A stretch of DNA of 8,944 nucleotides from an uncultured Clostridia bacterium. Lineage in GTDB: Bacteria; Bacillota; Clostridia; Christensenellales; Borkfalkiaceae. The notes under the pieces are model-generated. The model ran no database searches. It was not told the origin of the DNA and worked only from the letters and a program-made list of their open reading frames with translations. Shown here one piece after another: positions 1-6,877 of this stretch (positions are counted from its first letter, which is position 1; each line of letters starts with the position of its first letter). A program made the position numbers and the translations under genes. The stretch spans positions 1 to 8,944 of the forward strand of contig CALVPW010000114.1 of the NCBI GenBank assembly GCA_944354085.1. The letters are read 5' to 3'.

Positions 1-337
1 ATCCCGCTGGAAAGAGCACGGCGTTGAGATAAAATCCCGTCCCGCCGCAAAGGACGGGCACTTTGCCGCGAGCAAAGATATCTTCCACCGCAGTAAGCGC
101 CATCCGTTCGAAATCGCGGACGGTAAATTGCTCGGTGGGCGCGGCAACGTCGATGAGGTGATGCGGGACGCCCCCCATCTCCTCCAAAGTCGGCTTTGCC
201 GTCCCGATCGAGAGCCCGCGGTAAACGAGGAGCGCGTCGCAAGAGACGACTTCGCCCCCCAGCGCCTTGGCGCACTCCACCGCAAGTTTGGTTTTTCCCG
301 AGGCGGTCGCCCCGCAGATGACGAGCAGCTTTTTCAT
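1..337 (-). CDS. miaA: tRNA dimethylallyltransferase MiaA, N-terminal part (cut by window edge)
   Basis: MiaA transfers a dimethylallyl group from DMAPP to N6 of A37 in tRNAs that read UNN codons, giving i6A37, the substrate of MiaB encoded in the same cluster. The first 112 residues are visible; the family is usually about 300, so the C-terminal two thirds lie outside the window. Seen in the sequence: a P-loop GATASGKT at residues 9-16, the conserved aspartate block CDALLVYRG at 33-41 followed by IGTAKP at 44-49, PHHLID at 58-63, and GGTGFYLNA at 98-106. The aspartate usually followed by serine (DS) is here D34-A35. The ATG overlaps the mutL stop as ATGA, and no Shine-Dalgarno precedes it, so it is probably translated by coupling to mutL. 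The family assignment is near certain. Confidence 0.96.
   Translation of the reverse strand, partial: MKKLLVICGATASGKTKLAVECAKALGGEVVSCDALLVYRGLSIGTAKPTLEEMGGVPHHLIDVAAPTEQFTVRDFERMALTAVEDIFARGKVPVLCGGTGFYLNAVLFPAG
334..337 (-). other. ATGA stop/start overlap of mutL and miaA
   Basis: The mutL TGA (336-334) and the miaA ATG (337-335) share two bases. With no Shine-Dalgarno for miaA, reinitiation by ribosomes ending mutL is the likely mode of translation. Confidence 0.85.
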
Positions 338-2193
338 ACGATGCGTTTGAAGAGCTTTTCGAGCTCGCTCTTTTTGATCTCGACGACGGCGGGCCGCCCG
401 TGGGGGCATTTGAGCGCAAGATCGCCGTGCATCTCGCGGATGAGGGCGCGCGCCTCTTGTTCCGTCAGCCGCATCCCGCCTTTGACGGCGGCTTTGCACG
501 CCGCGGTCGCAAGTTTGTCCTTTAACAGATCGGCAAGGCGGATGGCGCGCAGCGTCTCCATCGACGAGAGCACCTCTTGAAAAAACGCCTGCAAGTCCAT
601 CCCGACAAGCTCGGTCGGCACGGCGGAAACTTTCACGGCATCATCGCCGAACGCCTCAACTTCGAACCCGATCTCGCGCAGCAGCGAAAAGTTCTTTTCC
701 AAAAAGGCGAATTCCTGCCCGTTGACCGTCACGAGATAGGGCGCGAGCATGGGCTGCGAACGCACCGCGCGCGTCTCGTACGCCTTTTGCAGACGGTCGT
801 AGAGGATACGTTCGTGCGCAGCGTGCTGATCGACGAGATACGCCTTATCTCCCGCCTCGTAGATGAGATAGGTCAAAAAGAGCTCGCCCTTATATTCGAG
901 GCGGTCGGGCTCGATGCGCGTCTTTTGCGCCCCCAACTCCTCGAGATACCGCTTGTTTTCGGCAAAGACGTCGGGCGCGGCGGCAGGCTGTACAGACGGC
1001 GCGGGCGCGCGGACCTGCATCTGCACGGGCGCATCGTCGAGAAAGCGCGGTTCGCTCTCCTTGGAGAGCGCCACGTCGAACGCTACCTGTTTTTTTGCCG
1101 CCTCGTAGCTCATCGGAAGCGGCGCGGGCACGGCGGGCGGCGCAGACGGCGCCGCAGCAGCAGACGGCGCGGGTGCACTTTCAGGCGGACGGACAAGGTA
1201 GGAAAGCGCTTTGGAGCTGCCGTCGAGGACCGCCGAAACGACGGAATAAACGCAGCCGTAAACGATCTGATTGTCGGCAAAGCGGACGTCTGCCTTGTTG
1301 GGGTGCACGTTCACGTCGACGATCTCGGGCGGGACGTCCAAAAAGAGCACGTAAAAGGGATACTGCCGCTTCATGAGATAGCTCGCGTACGCATTGGAGA
1401 GCGCCGCTCCCACCGTCTGATTGACGACGTAACGCCCGTTCACGAACAGGCTCTGCGCGGTGCGGTTGGGCTTGAAATAGTTGCGGTTCCCCAAAAAACC
1501 GTGCAGGCGGATGCCGTGCTTTTCGGCGTCGATCTCGATGCAGTTCTCCAAAACGCCCGCGCCGTACACCGCAACGAGTGCCGCGGCAAGCCCGTCCCCG
1601 AACGAGCGGTACTTGATCTTTCCGTTCGCCGTATAGGTGAAGGATACGGCGGGATGCGAGAGCAAAAAGCGCGCCATCACGCCGCCGATATCCCCCTCTT
1701 CCTGCGCGTCCGACTTCAAAAATTTGAGGCGGGCGGGCACGTTATAGAAAAGATCGTCCACCGTTACGACCGTCCCTTTCGCGCCTGCCGCAGGCGTGAC
1801 CTGCCCGAGCACACCGCCCGCGCACGCGAGCGAAAACGCCTCGCCCTGCGCGGTCTTGGAGACGATCTCCGTCCGGGAAACGGCAGCGACGGATGCGACC
1901 GCCTCCCCGCGGAACCCGAGCGTCCGGATGGCGAACAGATCGTCCGCCGTTTTTAGTTTGCTCGTCGCGTGCGCGGCAAATGCGAGCGGAAGATCGGCTT
2001 TTTCGATGCCGCAGCCGTTATCCGTCACGCGGATCCGCTTCTTCCCGCCCTCTTCGATCTCGACCGAGATCTCGGTCGCGCCCGCGTCGATGGCGTTCTC
2101 GACGAGTTCTTTGACGACGGAGTACGGACGGTCGACGACCTCCCCCGCCGCGATCTTGTTGTATACGTCTGCCGAAAGCAGATGGATGCTCAT
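334..2193 (-). CDS. mutL: DNA mismatch repair protein MutL (endonuclease type)
   Basis: MutL links mismatch recognition by MutS to strand removal; in bacteria lacking MutH it also nicks the new strand. The protein is 619 aa, normal for the family. The N-terminal GHKL ATPase shows ENAIDAGA at 32-39, DNGCGI at 58-63, GFRGEA at 93-98 and LFYNVPAR at 148-155. An Ala/Pro-rich linker spans about 335-425. The C-terminal domain carries the metal-site motif DQHAAHE at 455-461, a QPMLAP segment at 480-485 where Bacillus MutL has its beta-clamp binding motif, ACKAAVK at 565-571, CPHGRP at 596-601, and a terminal FKR. The last acid of DQHA(X)2E(X)4E is Asp466 instead of Glu. I chose the ATG at 2193 because the family motif starts there and AAAGGA lies 6 nt upstream; the reading frame stays open to 2283, but that part overlaps mutS. 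The stop overlaps the miaA start. Confidence 0.98.
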   Translation of the reverse strand: MSIHLLSADVYNKIAAGEVVDRPYSVVKELVENAIDAGATEISVEIEEGGKKRIRVTDNGCGIEKADLPLAFAAHATSKLKTADDLFAIRTLGFRGEAVASVAAVSRTEIVSKTAQGEAFSLACAGGVLGQVTPAAGAKGTVVTVDDLFYNVPARLKFLKSDAQEEGDIGGVMARFLLSHPAVSFTYTANGKIKYRSFGDGLAAALVAVYGAGVLENCIEIDAEKHGIRLHGFLGNRNYFKPNRTAQSLFVNGRYVVNQTVGAALSNAYASYLMKRQYPFYVLFLDVPPEIVDVNVHPNKADVRFADNQIVYGCVYSVVSAVLDGSSKALSYLVRPPESAPAPSAAAAPSAPPAVPAPLPMSYEAAKKQVAFDVALSKESEPRFLDDAPVQMQVRAPAPSVQPAAAPDVFAENKRYLEELGAQKTRIEPDRLEYKGELFLTYLIYEAGDKAYLVDQHAAHERILYDRLQKAYETRAVRSQPMLAPYLVTVNGQEFAFLEKNFSLLREIGFEVEAFGDDAVKVSAVPTELVGMDLQAFFQEVLSSMETLRAIRLADLLKDKLATAACKAAVKGGMRLTEQEARALIREMHGDLALKCPHGRPAVVEIKKSELEKLFKRIV

Positions 2194-2199
2194 ACGCTG

Positions 2200-2205
2200 T
2201 CCTTT
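2200..2205 (-). promoter_or_regulatory. Ribosome binding site of mutL
   Basis: AAAGGA on the minus strand, 6 nt ahead of the ATG at 2193. It decides the mutL start against the longer open frame that reaches 2283 inside mutS. Confidence 0.75.
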
Positions 2206-2206
2206 G

Positions 2207-2224
2207 CCGCGCAGCTCGGCGCGG
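2207..2224 (-). other. Intercistronic hairpin between mutS and mutL
   Basis: Read on the minus strand, CCGCGC, a 6-nt loop CGAGCT and GCGCGG form a perfect 6-bp GC stem. It begins immediately after the mutS stop and ends one base before the mutL ribosome binding site. There is no T tract, so it is not an intrinsic terminator. It could tune mutL translation or mark an mRNA processing point; GC-rich DNA also yields such stems by chance. Confidence 0.45.
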
Positions 2225-4777
2225 TCAGATCTTTTCTTTGAGTTCTGCAAGAAGCGCCAGCGCCTGCATGGGCGTGAGCGCATTCACGTCGATGCCGCGC
2301 AGCTCCTCTTTGAGATCTATCGTATCTTCCTGCGTTTCTTCTTCCGCGGGAAGCGATTCCCGCCGTTTTTCGCCGCGTTCGAGTTGTTTTAAGATAACTT
2401 TCGCGCGGGAAGTGACCTCTTCGGGCACGCCTGCGAGCGAAGCGACTTCGACGCCGAAGGAACGCGACGCCCCGCCGCGCACGATCTTGCGCAAAAAGAC
2501 GATGCTCCCGCCGATCTCGCGGACGTTGATCTTGTAATTTTTCACGCCATCGAGCTTACCTTCGAGCTCGGTGAGCTCGTGATAGTGCGTTGCAAACAAC
2601 GTCTTGGCGCGGATGTTCTGCGTCAGATATTCGATGACAGACCATGCGATGGAGAGCCCGTCGAAGGTGCTCGTTCCCCTTCCCACTTCGTCGAGGATGA
2701 GAAGGCTCTTTTGCGTCGCATTGCGCAAAATGTTGGCGACCTCGGTCATCTCCACCATAAACGTGCTGCGGTCGAGGATGAGATTGTCGCTCGCGCCGAT
2801 CCGCGTAAAAATGCGGTCGCACAGCGGCACGCGCGCCCGTTTGGCGGGGACGAAACAGCCGACATGCGCCATGAACGTGATGAGCGCGACCTGCCTTAAA
2901 TAGGTGCTCTTGCCCGCCATGTTCGGCCCCGTGATGATCATCGTACGGTCTTCGCCGTTGTCGAGGCGGCAGTCGTTGGGCACAAAACGCTCTTTTGCGA
3001 TCGCCTCCACAACGGGGTGACGCCCCTCTTCGATCTCGAGCGCGCCGTCTTCGGCGATCTCGGGCATACAATATTTATTTTCTTTGGCGACCGTTGCGAA
3101 GGAGACGAGGCAATCCAAAAGCGCGATCGCCTCGGCGATGCGTTGGAACACGGGGATGTTGCGCGCCAGCATCTCGCAGATCTCGCCGAACAGATGCTCC
3201 TCGAGGCGAGAAGCGGCGTCCGTGCTGCCCAAGATCTTACCTTCGAGGTCTTTGAGCTCTTCCGTCGTGTACCGCACGCAGCCCGCGAGCGTCTGGCGCG
3301 GCACATACGAATACGGGACCTTGTCTTTGAAAGAATTCGTGACTTCGATATAATAACCGAACACACGGTTAAAACCCACTTTCAGATTGCGGATGCCGCT
3401 CTTTTCCCGCTCGCGCGCTTCGAGTTCGAGGACGAGGGATTTCCCGTTGTCCTTGACGGCGCGCAGCGCGTCGAGCTGCTCGTTATAGCCGCGGCGGATG
3501 TAGTTCCCCTCTTTCAGCGTGGTCGCATCCTGCGAGATCGCGCTGTCCAAAAGGGCGCAGACCTTCTTGGTATCGACGAGATCGTCTGCGATCTCCCTTA
3601 AAAGCGGCGCGGAAAATCCCGTCAGCTGAAATTTAAGGTTGGGCACCGCCGCGAGCGACGCGGAGAGCGCCAAACAGTCGCGCGGCTGCAGATTGCCGTT
3701 GGATACCCGCCCCGCGAGCCGTTCGATATCGCGCACGCCGCCCAGCATGTCGGCGATCCCCATCCGCACCACCGTGCTTTGGAAGAGTTCGTGAACGGCG
3801 GAAAGCCGACGGTCGATCGCCGCTTTTTCGCCGAGCGGCGAAGAGAGCATGGAAACGAGTTTTCTCGCACCCATCCCCGTTTTTGTGCGATCCAACAGCC
3901 ACAAGAGCGAGCCGTAACGCTTGCCCTCGGCATTGTTTTTTAAGATCTCGAGGTTACGGAAAGCGCCCGCGTCGAGCGTCATATTGCGCCCGTCTTCCGT
4001 AAGACGGAGACGGTTGATGTTCTTCAGCGCGTGCTTCTGCGTCTCGCGCAGGTACTCCAAAAGCGCGCCCGTTGCGATCAATGCGAAGGGCTTTGCTTCC
4101 AGCCCGAGCGCCTCGGGCGAGGCAGCCGAAAGCTGGCTGCACACGCTCCTCTCCGCAGCCCCGCGTTCGAACGTCCACGGAAGATAACAGGAGAATGCGG
4201 GAAGCGCGCCGCGGCTCGCCTCCACGTCCTCCTTGGCGTCAAAGAGCATATCTTCGTTGCAGATGACCTCGGCAACGGAGAGATTGATGAGCGCGGAGAC
4301 GACCTTCTCGCGCGAGGCGAGCTCTTCGGCGCAGAGCGCGCCCGTCGTGATATCCGCCCATGCAAGCCCGTATCCCTTTTCGCCCTTATAGGCGCAGGCG
4401 ATATAGTTGTTGCGCTTTTCGTCGAGCTGATTTTCCTCGATGACCGTTCCCGCCGAGACGACGCGGATGACGTCGCGCTCCACCATCCCCCTGCCCGCTG
4501 CAGGCTCGGTGAGCTGTTCGCAGATGGCGACGCGCTCCCCCATGGAGATGAGCTTGGCGATATACGTATCTGCCGCATGATAGGGAATGCCGCACATGGG
4601 CGCGCGCTCTTTGAGCCCGCAGTCGCGCCCCGTGAGCGTGAGATCGAGGAGCTTGGAAACGCGCACCGCATCGTCAAAGAACATCTCGTAAAAATCGCCG
4701 AGACGGTAAAAGAGCACGCAGTCCTTATACTTCTCTTTCATGGAGAGGTAATGCTCCATCATTGGCGAAAGCCCCAT
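2225..4777 (-). CDS. mutS: DNA mismatch repair protein MutS
   Basis: MutS binds mismatches and small loops in DNA as a dimer and, with ATP, becomes a sliding clamp that recruits MutL. The protein is 850 aa, the usual MutS1 length. Seen: the mismatch-reading F-x-E motif at Phe29-Tyr30-Glu31 within GDFYEMF, the connector and core domains (MCGIPYHA at 61-68, GYYIEVT at 474-480), Walker A GPNMAGKST at 617-625, Walker B LLILDE with D696-E697, the GRGTST loop at 699-704, and the H-loop FATHYHE with His731. A short charged linker then leads to a C-terminal helix pair ending LLAELKEKI. The signature loop reads DNLILDRSTF (664-673), whereas B. subtilis and E. coli have DDLxSGxSTF. I see no QLSFF-like beta-clamp peptide near the C-terminus. 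A strong Shine-Dalgarno precedes the ATG, 11 nt after miaB. Confidence 0.98.
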   Translation of the reverse strand: MGLSPMMEHYLSMKEKYKDCVLFYRLGDFYEMFFDDAVRVSKLLDLTLTGRDCGLKERAPMCGIPYHAADTYIAKLISMGERVAICEQLTEPAAGRGMVERDVIRVVSAGTVIEENQLDEKRNNYIACAYKGEKGYGLAWADITTGALCAEELASREKVVSALINLSVAEVICNEDMLFDAKEDVEASRGALPAFSCYLPWTFERGAAERSVCSQLSAASPEALGLEAKPFALIATGALLEYLRETQKHALKNINRLRLTEDGRNMTLDAGAFRNLEILKNNAEGKRYGSLLWLLDRTKTGMGARKLVSMLSSPLGEKAAIDRRLSAVHELFQSTVVRMGIADMLGGVRDIERLAGRVSNGNLQPRDCLALSASLAAVPNLKFQLTGFSAPLLREIADDLVDTKKVCALLDSAISQDATTLKEGNYIRRGYNEQLDALRAVKDNGKSLVLELEAREREKSGIRNLKVGFNRVFGYYIEVTNSFKDKVPYSYVPRQTLAGCVRYTTEELKDLEGKILGSTDAASRLEEHLFGEICEMLARNIPVFQRIAEAIALLDCLVSFATVAKENKYCMPEIAEDGALEIEEGRHPVVEAIAKERFVPNDCRLDNGEDRTMIITGPNMAGKSTYLRQVALITFMAHVGCFVPAKRARVPLCDRIFTRIGASDNLILDRSTFMVEMTEVANILRNATQKSLLILDEVGRGTSTFDGLSIAWSVIEYLTQNIRAKTLFATHYHELTELEGKLDGVKNYKINVREIGGSIVFLRKIVRGGASRSFGVEVASLAGVPEEVTSRAKVILKQLERGEKRRESLPAEEETQEDTIDLKEELRGIDVNALTPMQALALLAELKEKI

Positions 4778-4779
4778 AT

Positions 4780-4788
4780 CCTCCTCCT
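4780..4788 (-). promoter_or_regulatory. Ribosome binding site of mutS
   Basis: AGGAGGAGG follows directly after the TAA of miaB and ends 2 nt before the mutS ATG, offering two overlapping registers of AGGAGG; the upstream one has the better spacing of 5 nt. It fixes the mutS start and is the strongest site in the operon. Confidence 0.85.
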
Positions 4789-6102
4789 TTACGCGCGTTC
4801 GCAGATCTCACCGTACAGCGACACGCCGTTCGCCTTTGTGACTTTGATCGTGACGAATTCCCCGATGCGGTCCCGATCGCAGGCAAAATATCCCATCCTG
4901 CCGAGCGGTTCCCGCCCGAGATACAGCCCGCGCTTTTCGTCATAGTCCTCGCACAGCACCTCGACCGTCTGCCCGACGAGCGCCTCGCTCTTGCGGCGGG
5001 TGTTCTCGTTCACGGCAGCGATCAGCCGCGTGATGCGCGATCTTGCCGTCTCGGCATCCACACGCCCCGCCATCTCGGCGGCTTTCGTGCCCGTGCGCGG
5101 CGAATAGACGAACATGAACGCCGAGGAAAAATCCGCCTCCTTAACGAGGGAGAGCGTCTCTTCGAACTCCTCTTCCGTCTCCGTCGGGAATGCGACGATA
5201 AGATCGGTCGTCACCTCCGCCCCGGGGATCTCCTCCTTGAAGCGGCGCACTTTGGCAAGATATTCCTCCCGCGTATACCGCCTGTTCATCAGCCGTAAAA
5301 TGCGGCTGCTTCCGGACTGCGCGGGCAAATGCAGCAGATTCAGGATCTTATCGTGCTTTTTGATGACTGCGATCAGCTTTTCGGAAAAATCTTTGGGATG
5401 CGAAGTCATAAAACGCACGCGGAATTTCCCCTCGACGGAAGCCACCCTGTCGAGAAGCTCGGGAAAATCCACGTCGCCGTCGCGGTACGAATTGACGTTC
5501 TGCCCGAGCAGCGTGATCTCCTTATACCCTTTTGCGACGAGCGCGCGCACTTCCTCCAAAATGAGGTCGGCGCTGCGGCTCTTCTCCCGTCCGCGCACAT
5601 AGGGAACGATGCAGTACGTACAGAAATTGTTGCACCCGTACGTGATGTTCACCCATGCGTTGGGATAACTCGTACGGCAGGGCGAAGCGCCGTCCTCGAT
5701 CTCCTTGCGGTCGTCGTACAGCGACACGACTCGTTTTTCGCTCTTTTTGCGTTCGATGAGCGACGCAAGTTCGAAAATGTTGTGCGTGCCGAAAATGATA
5801 TCGATAAAAGGAAATTTTTGTTTGAGGAACTGCGCTTTCCCTTGCTCCTGCGCCATGCATCCGCCCACGGCGATGATCAGCCCCTTCTTTTGCTTTTTCA
5901 GCTTTTTGAGCGCGCCGATATTGCCGAACGCGTGATTTTCGGCATGTTCACGGATGCAGCAGGTGTTGAAGACGATGATATCCGCCTCTTCCTGCGGCAC
6001 TTCCTTTTCGTAGCCGACAGAACGCAGCACGCCCGCGATCTTCTCCGATTCGTGCAGATTCATCTGGCAGCCGTATGTGACGATACAGTAATTCATACTC
6101 AT
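4789..6102 (-). CDS. miaB: tRNA-2-methylthio-N6-dimethylallyladenosine synthase MiaB
   Basis: MiaB is a radical-SAM methylthiotransferase that converts i6A37 to ms2i6A37 in tRNA, acting after MiaA. The 437-residue product has the three expected regions. The N-terminal MTTase domain carries the auxiliary cluster ligands Cys12 (TYGCQMN), Cys48 (NTCCIREHAE) and Cys82 (GGCMAQ). The radical-SAM core has the CxxxCxxC motif at Cys157, Cys161 and Cys164, with LLGQNVNSY at 198-206 and HLPAQSGS at 258-265. A TRAM RNA-binding domain spans about 374-435. I chose the ATG at 6102 because it forms an ATGA overlap with the sirtuin stop; a second ATG two codons on (6096) is equally possible. Neither has a Shine-Dalgarno, which suggests translational coupling. 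It lacks the roughly 70-residue N-terminal extension seen in some Bacillus homologues. The frame continues upstream to 6558, but that part is antisense-free noise inside the sirtuin gene. Confidence 0.98.
   Translation of the reverse strand: MSMNYCIVTYGCQMNLHESEKIAGVLRSVGYEKEVPQEEADIIVFNTCCIREHAENHAFGNIGALKKLKKQKKGLIIAVGGCMAQEQGKAQFLKQKFPFIDIIFGTHNIFELASLIERKKSEKRVVSLYDDRKEIEDGASPCRTSYPNAWVNITYGCNNFCTYCIVPYVRGREKSRSADLILEEVRALVAKGYKEITLLGQNVNSYRDGDVDFPELLDRVASVEGKFRVRFMTSHPKDFSEKLIAVIKKHDKILNLLHLPAQSGSSRILRLMNRRYTREEYLAKVRRFKEEIPGAEVTTDLIVAFPTETEEEFEETLSLVKEADFSSAFMFVYSPRTGTKAAEMAGRVDAETARSRITRLIAAVNENTRRKSEALVGQTVEVLCEDYDEKRGLYLGREPLGRMGYFACDRDRIGEFVTIKVTKANGVSLYGEICERA
6099..6102 (-). other. 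ATGA stop/start overlap of the sirtuin gene and miaB
   Basis: The sirtuin TGA (6101-6099) overlaps the miaB ATG (6102-6100). The bases upstream of miaB are pyrimidine-rich and hold no Shine-Dalgarno, so miaB output probably depends on sirtuin translation. Confidence 0.8.
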
Positions 6103-6812
6103 AAAAACGACGGGAGCGCGGCGAGCGTCTCCCCTACCTTTTGGCGGATGACGAGGGAACAAGCGCCGTCGAGCGGCGTTGCGTCGCGATTGATGAGGAC
6201 GAGCTCGTCCCCGCGGAAATAGTCCAAAAATCCGGCAGCGGGATACACCGTGAGCGAAGTCCCCGCAACGATCAGGGTGTCGGCGGCGGCGATGGCGTCC
6301 ACCGCGCCGTTCACCGTTTCGCTGTCCAGCTGTTCGCCGTACAGCACGACGTCGGGCTTGACGATCCCGCCGCACGTACAGACGGGAACGCCGCTGCTTT
6401 CCGCAAGAAAGGAAGCGGGGTAAAACTTCCCGCAGCGCATGCAATAATTGCGGTGGATGCTGCCGTGCAGTTCGAACACACACCTGCTGCCTGCCGCCTG
6501 ATGCAGCCCGTCGATGTTCTGCGTGACCACGGCAAGCAGTTTCCCCGCGCGTTCCCACGCGGCAAGTTTTTTGTGCGCGGCGTTGGGCTTTGCGTGCAGA
6601 GGAAGCATCTTGTCCCGATAAAACGCAAAGAACTGCTCGGGATGCGCATGAAAATAGGACGCGCTCAAAATGGTCTCGGGCGGGACGGCGTACTTTTGGC
6701 GATACAAACCGTCTTCGCTGCGGAAATCGGGGATACCGCTCTCCGTCGAGACGCCCGCGCCGCCGAAAAAGACGATACGTTTGCTCTTTGTTACGATCTC
6801 TTCGAGCGTCAT
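6099..6812 (-). CDS. cobB: Sir2-family NAD-dependent protein deacylase (sirtuin)
   Basis: Sirtuins remove acetyl or other acyl groups from protein lysines using NAD+. The 237-aa length fits a bacterial sirtuin. Seen: NAD-binding GAGVSTESGIPDFRS at 18-32, TQNIDGLH at 97-104, catalytic His116 in ELHGS, a four-cysteine zinc site (Cys124, Cys127, Cys145, Cys147, pattern CxxC then CxC), VLYGEQL at 156-162, and GTSLTVYPAAG at 184-194. The Tyr/Arg pair that marks desuccinylase-type sirtuins is not evident, so a deacetylase is the better guess; the substrate is unknown. The ATG is preceded by AGAGGAG at 8 nt and by a strong promoter. It is the first gene of the operon, and its stop overlaps the miaB start. 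The gene name is the general bacterial one; srtN would be an equal choice. Confidence 0.95.
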   Translation of the reverse strand: MTLEEIVTKSKRIVFFGGAGVSTESGIPDFRSEDGLYRQKYAVPPETILSASYFHAHPEQFFAFYRDKMLPLHAKPNAAHKKLAAWERAGKLLAVVTQNIDGLHQAAGSRCVFELHGSIHRNYCMRCGKFYPASFLAESSGVPVCTCGGIVKPDVVLYGEQLDSETVNGAVDAIAAADTLIVAGTSLTVYPAAGFLDYFRGDELVLINRDATPLDGACSLVIRQKVGETLAALPSFL

Positions 6813-6820
6813 ACGCCTTT

Positions 6821-6827
6821 CTCCTCT
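6821..6827 (-). promoter_or_regulatory. Ribosome binding site of the sirtuin gene
   Basis: AGAGGAG on the minus strand, 8 nt before the ATG at 6812, supports that start. It is the only clear binding site for the sirtuin-miaB pair, since miaB has none of its own. Confidence 0.8.
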
Positions 6828-6856
6828 TTACAACATTATAATATCGTCATTATAAC
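6827..6856 (+). promoter_or_regulatory. Candidate rightward promoter for the penicillin-binding protein gene
   Basis: TTTACA at 6827-6832 (5 of 6 to the -35 consensus), an 18-bp spacer, and TATAAC at 6851-6856 (5 of 6 to the -10 consensus). The start would fall near 6863, about 70 nt ahead of the ATG at 6932. Its -10 shares four bases with the leftward -10. This is inference from sequence match only, and AT-rich DNA gives chance matches. Confidence 0.5.
6836..6855. repeat. Inverted repeat TTATAAT-N6-ATTATAA over the promoters
   Basis: Two perfect 7-bp half-sites (6836-6842 and 6849-6855) flank a 6-bp centre. They also appear as a direct repeat CATTATAA (6834-6841 and 6848-6855) because each half is nearly self-complementary. 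It covers both -10 regions and the expected leftward start site, where a repressor could act. The half-sites equal those of the Bacillus PerR box, but that box has a 1-bp centre, so PerR is not supported. Confidence 0.5.
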
Positions 6857-6877
6857 ACAACGCGCGCATTTTTTCAA
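6849..6877 (-). promoter_or_regulatory. Sigma-A type promoter for the sirtuin-miaB-mutS-mutL-miaA operon
   Basis: Read on the minus strand, the -35 is TTGAAA (6877-6872), the spacer is exactly 17 bp, and the -10 is a perfect TATAAT (6854-6849) preceded by TGT, an extended -10. Transcription would start near 6842, giving a leader of about 30 nt before the sirtuin ATG. No other promoter of comparable quality was noticed in the operon. A second TATAAT lies 14 bp downstream (6840-6835) without a well-spaced -35. Confidence 0.85.

Noticed and set aside
577..1956. Long plus-strand open frame (459 codons) opposite mutL
   Set aside because: Arg-rich, with no recognisable domain, and fully antisense to a clear MutL; long antisense frames are expected at this GC content.
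2194..2283. N-terminal extension of MutL by 30 residues
   Set aside because: It lies within mutS, is basic and unlike MutL; the ATG at 2193 has a binding site and the family's N-terminus.
4031..4945. Plus-strand open frame (304 codons) opposite mutS and the end of miaB
   Set aside because: It spans the mutS/miaB junction antisense and has no family motif; it is a composition shadow.
6103..6558. N-terminal extension of MiaB by 152 residues
   Set aside because: It is read out of frame through the sirtuin gene and resembles no MiaB domain.
6836..6855. PerR box
   Set aside because: The arms match but the centre is 6 bp instead of 1, which would change the helical face of the half-sites; retained only as an unassigned inverted repeat.
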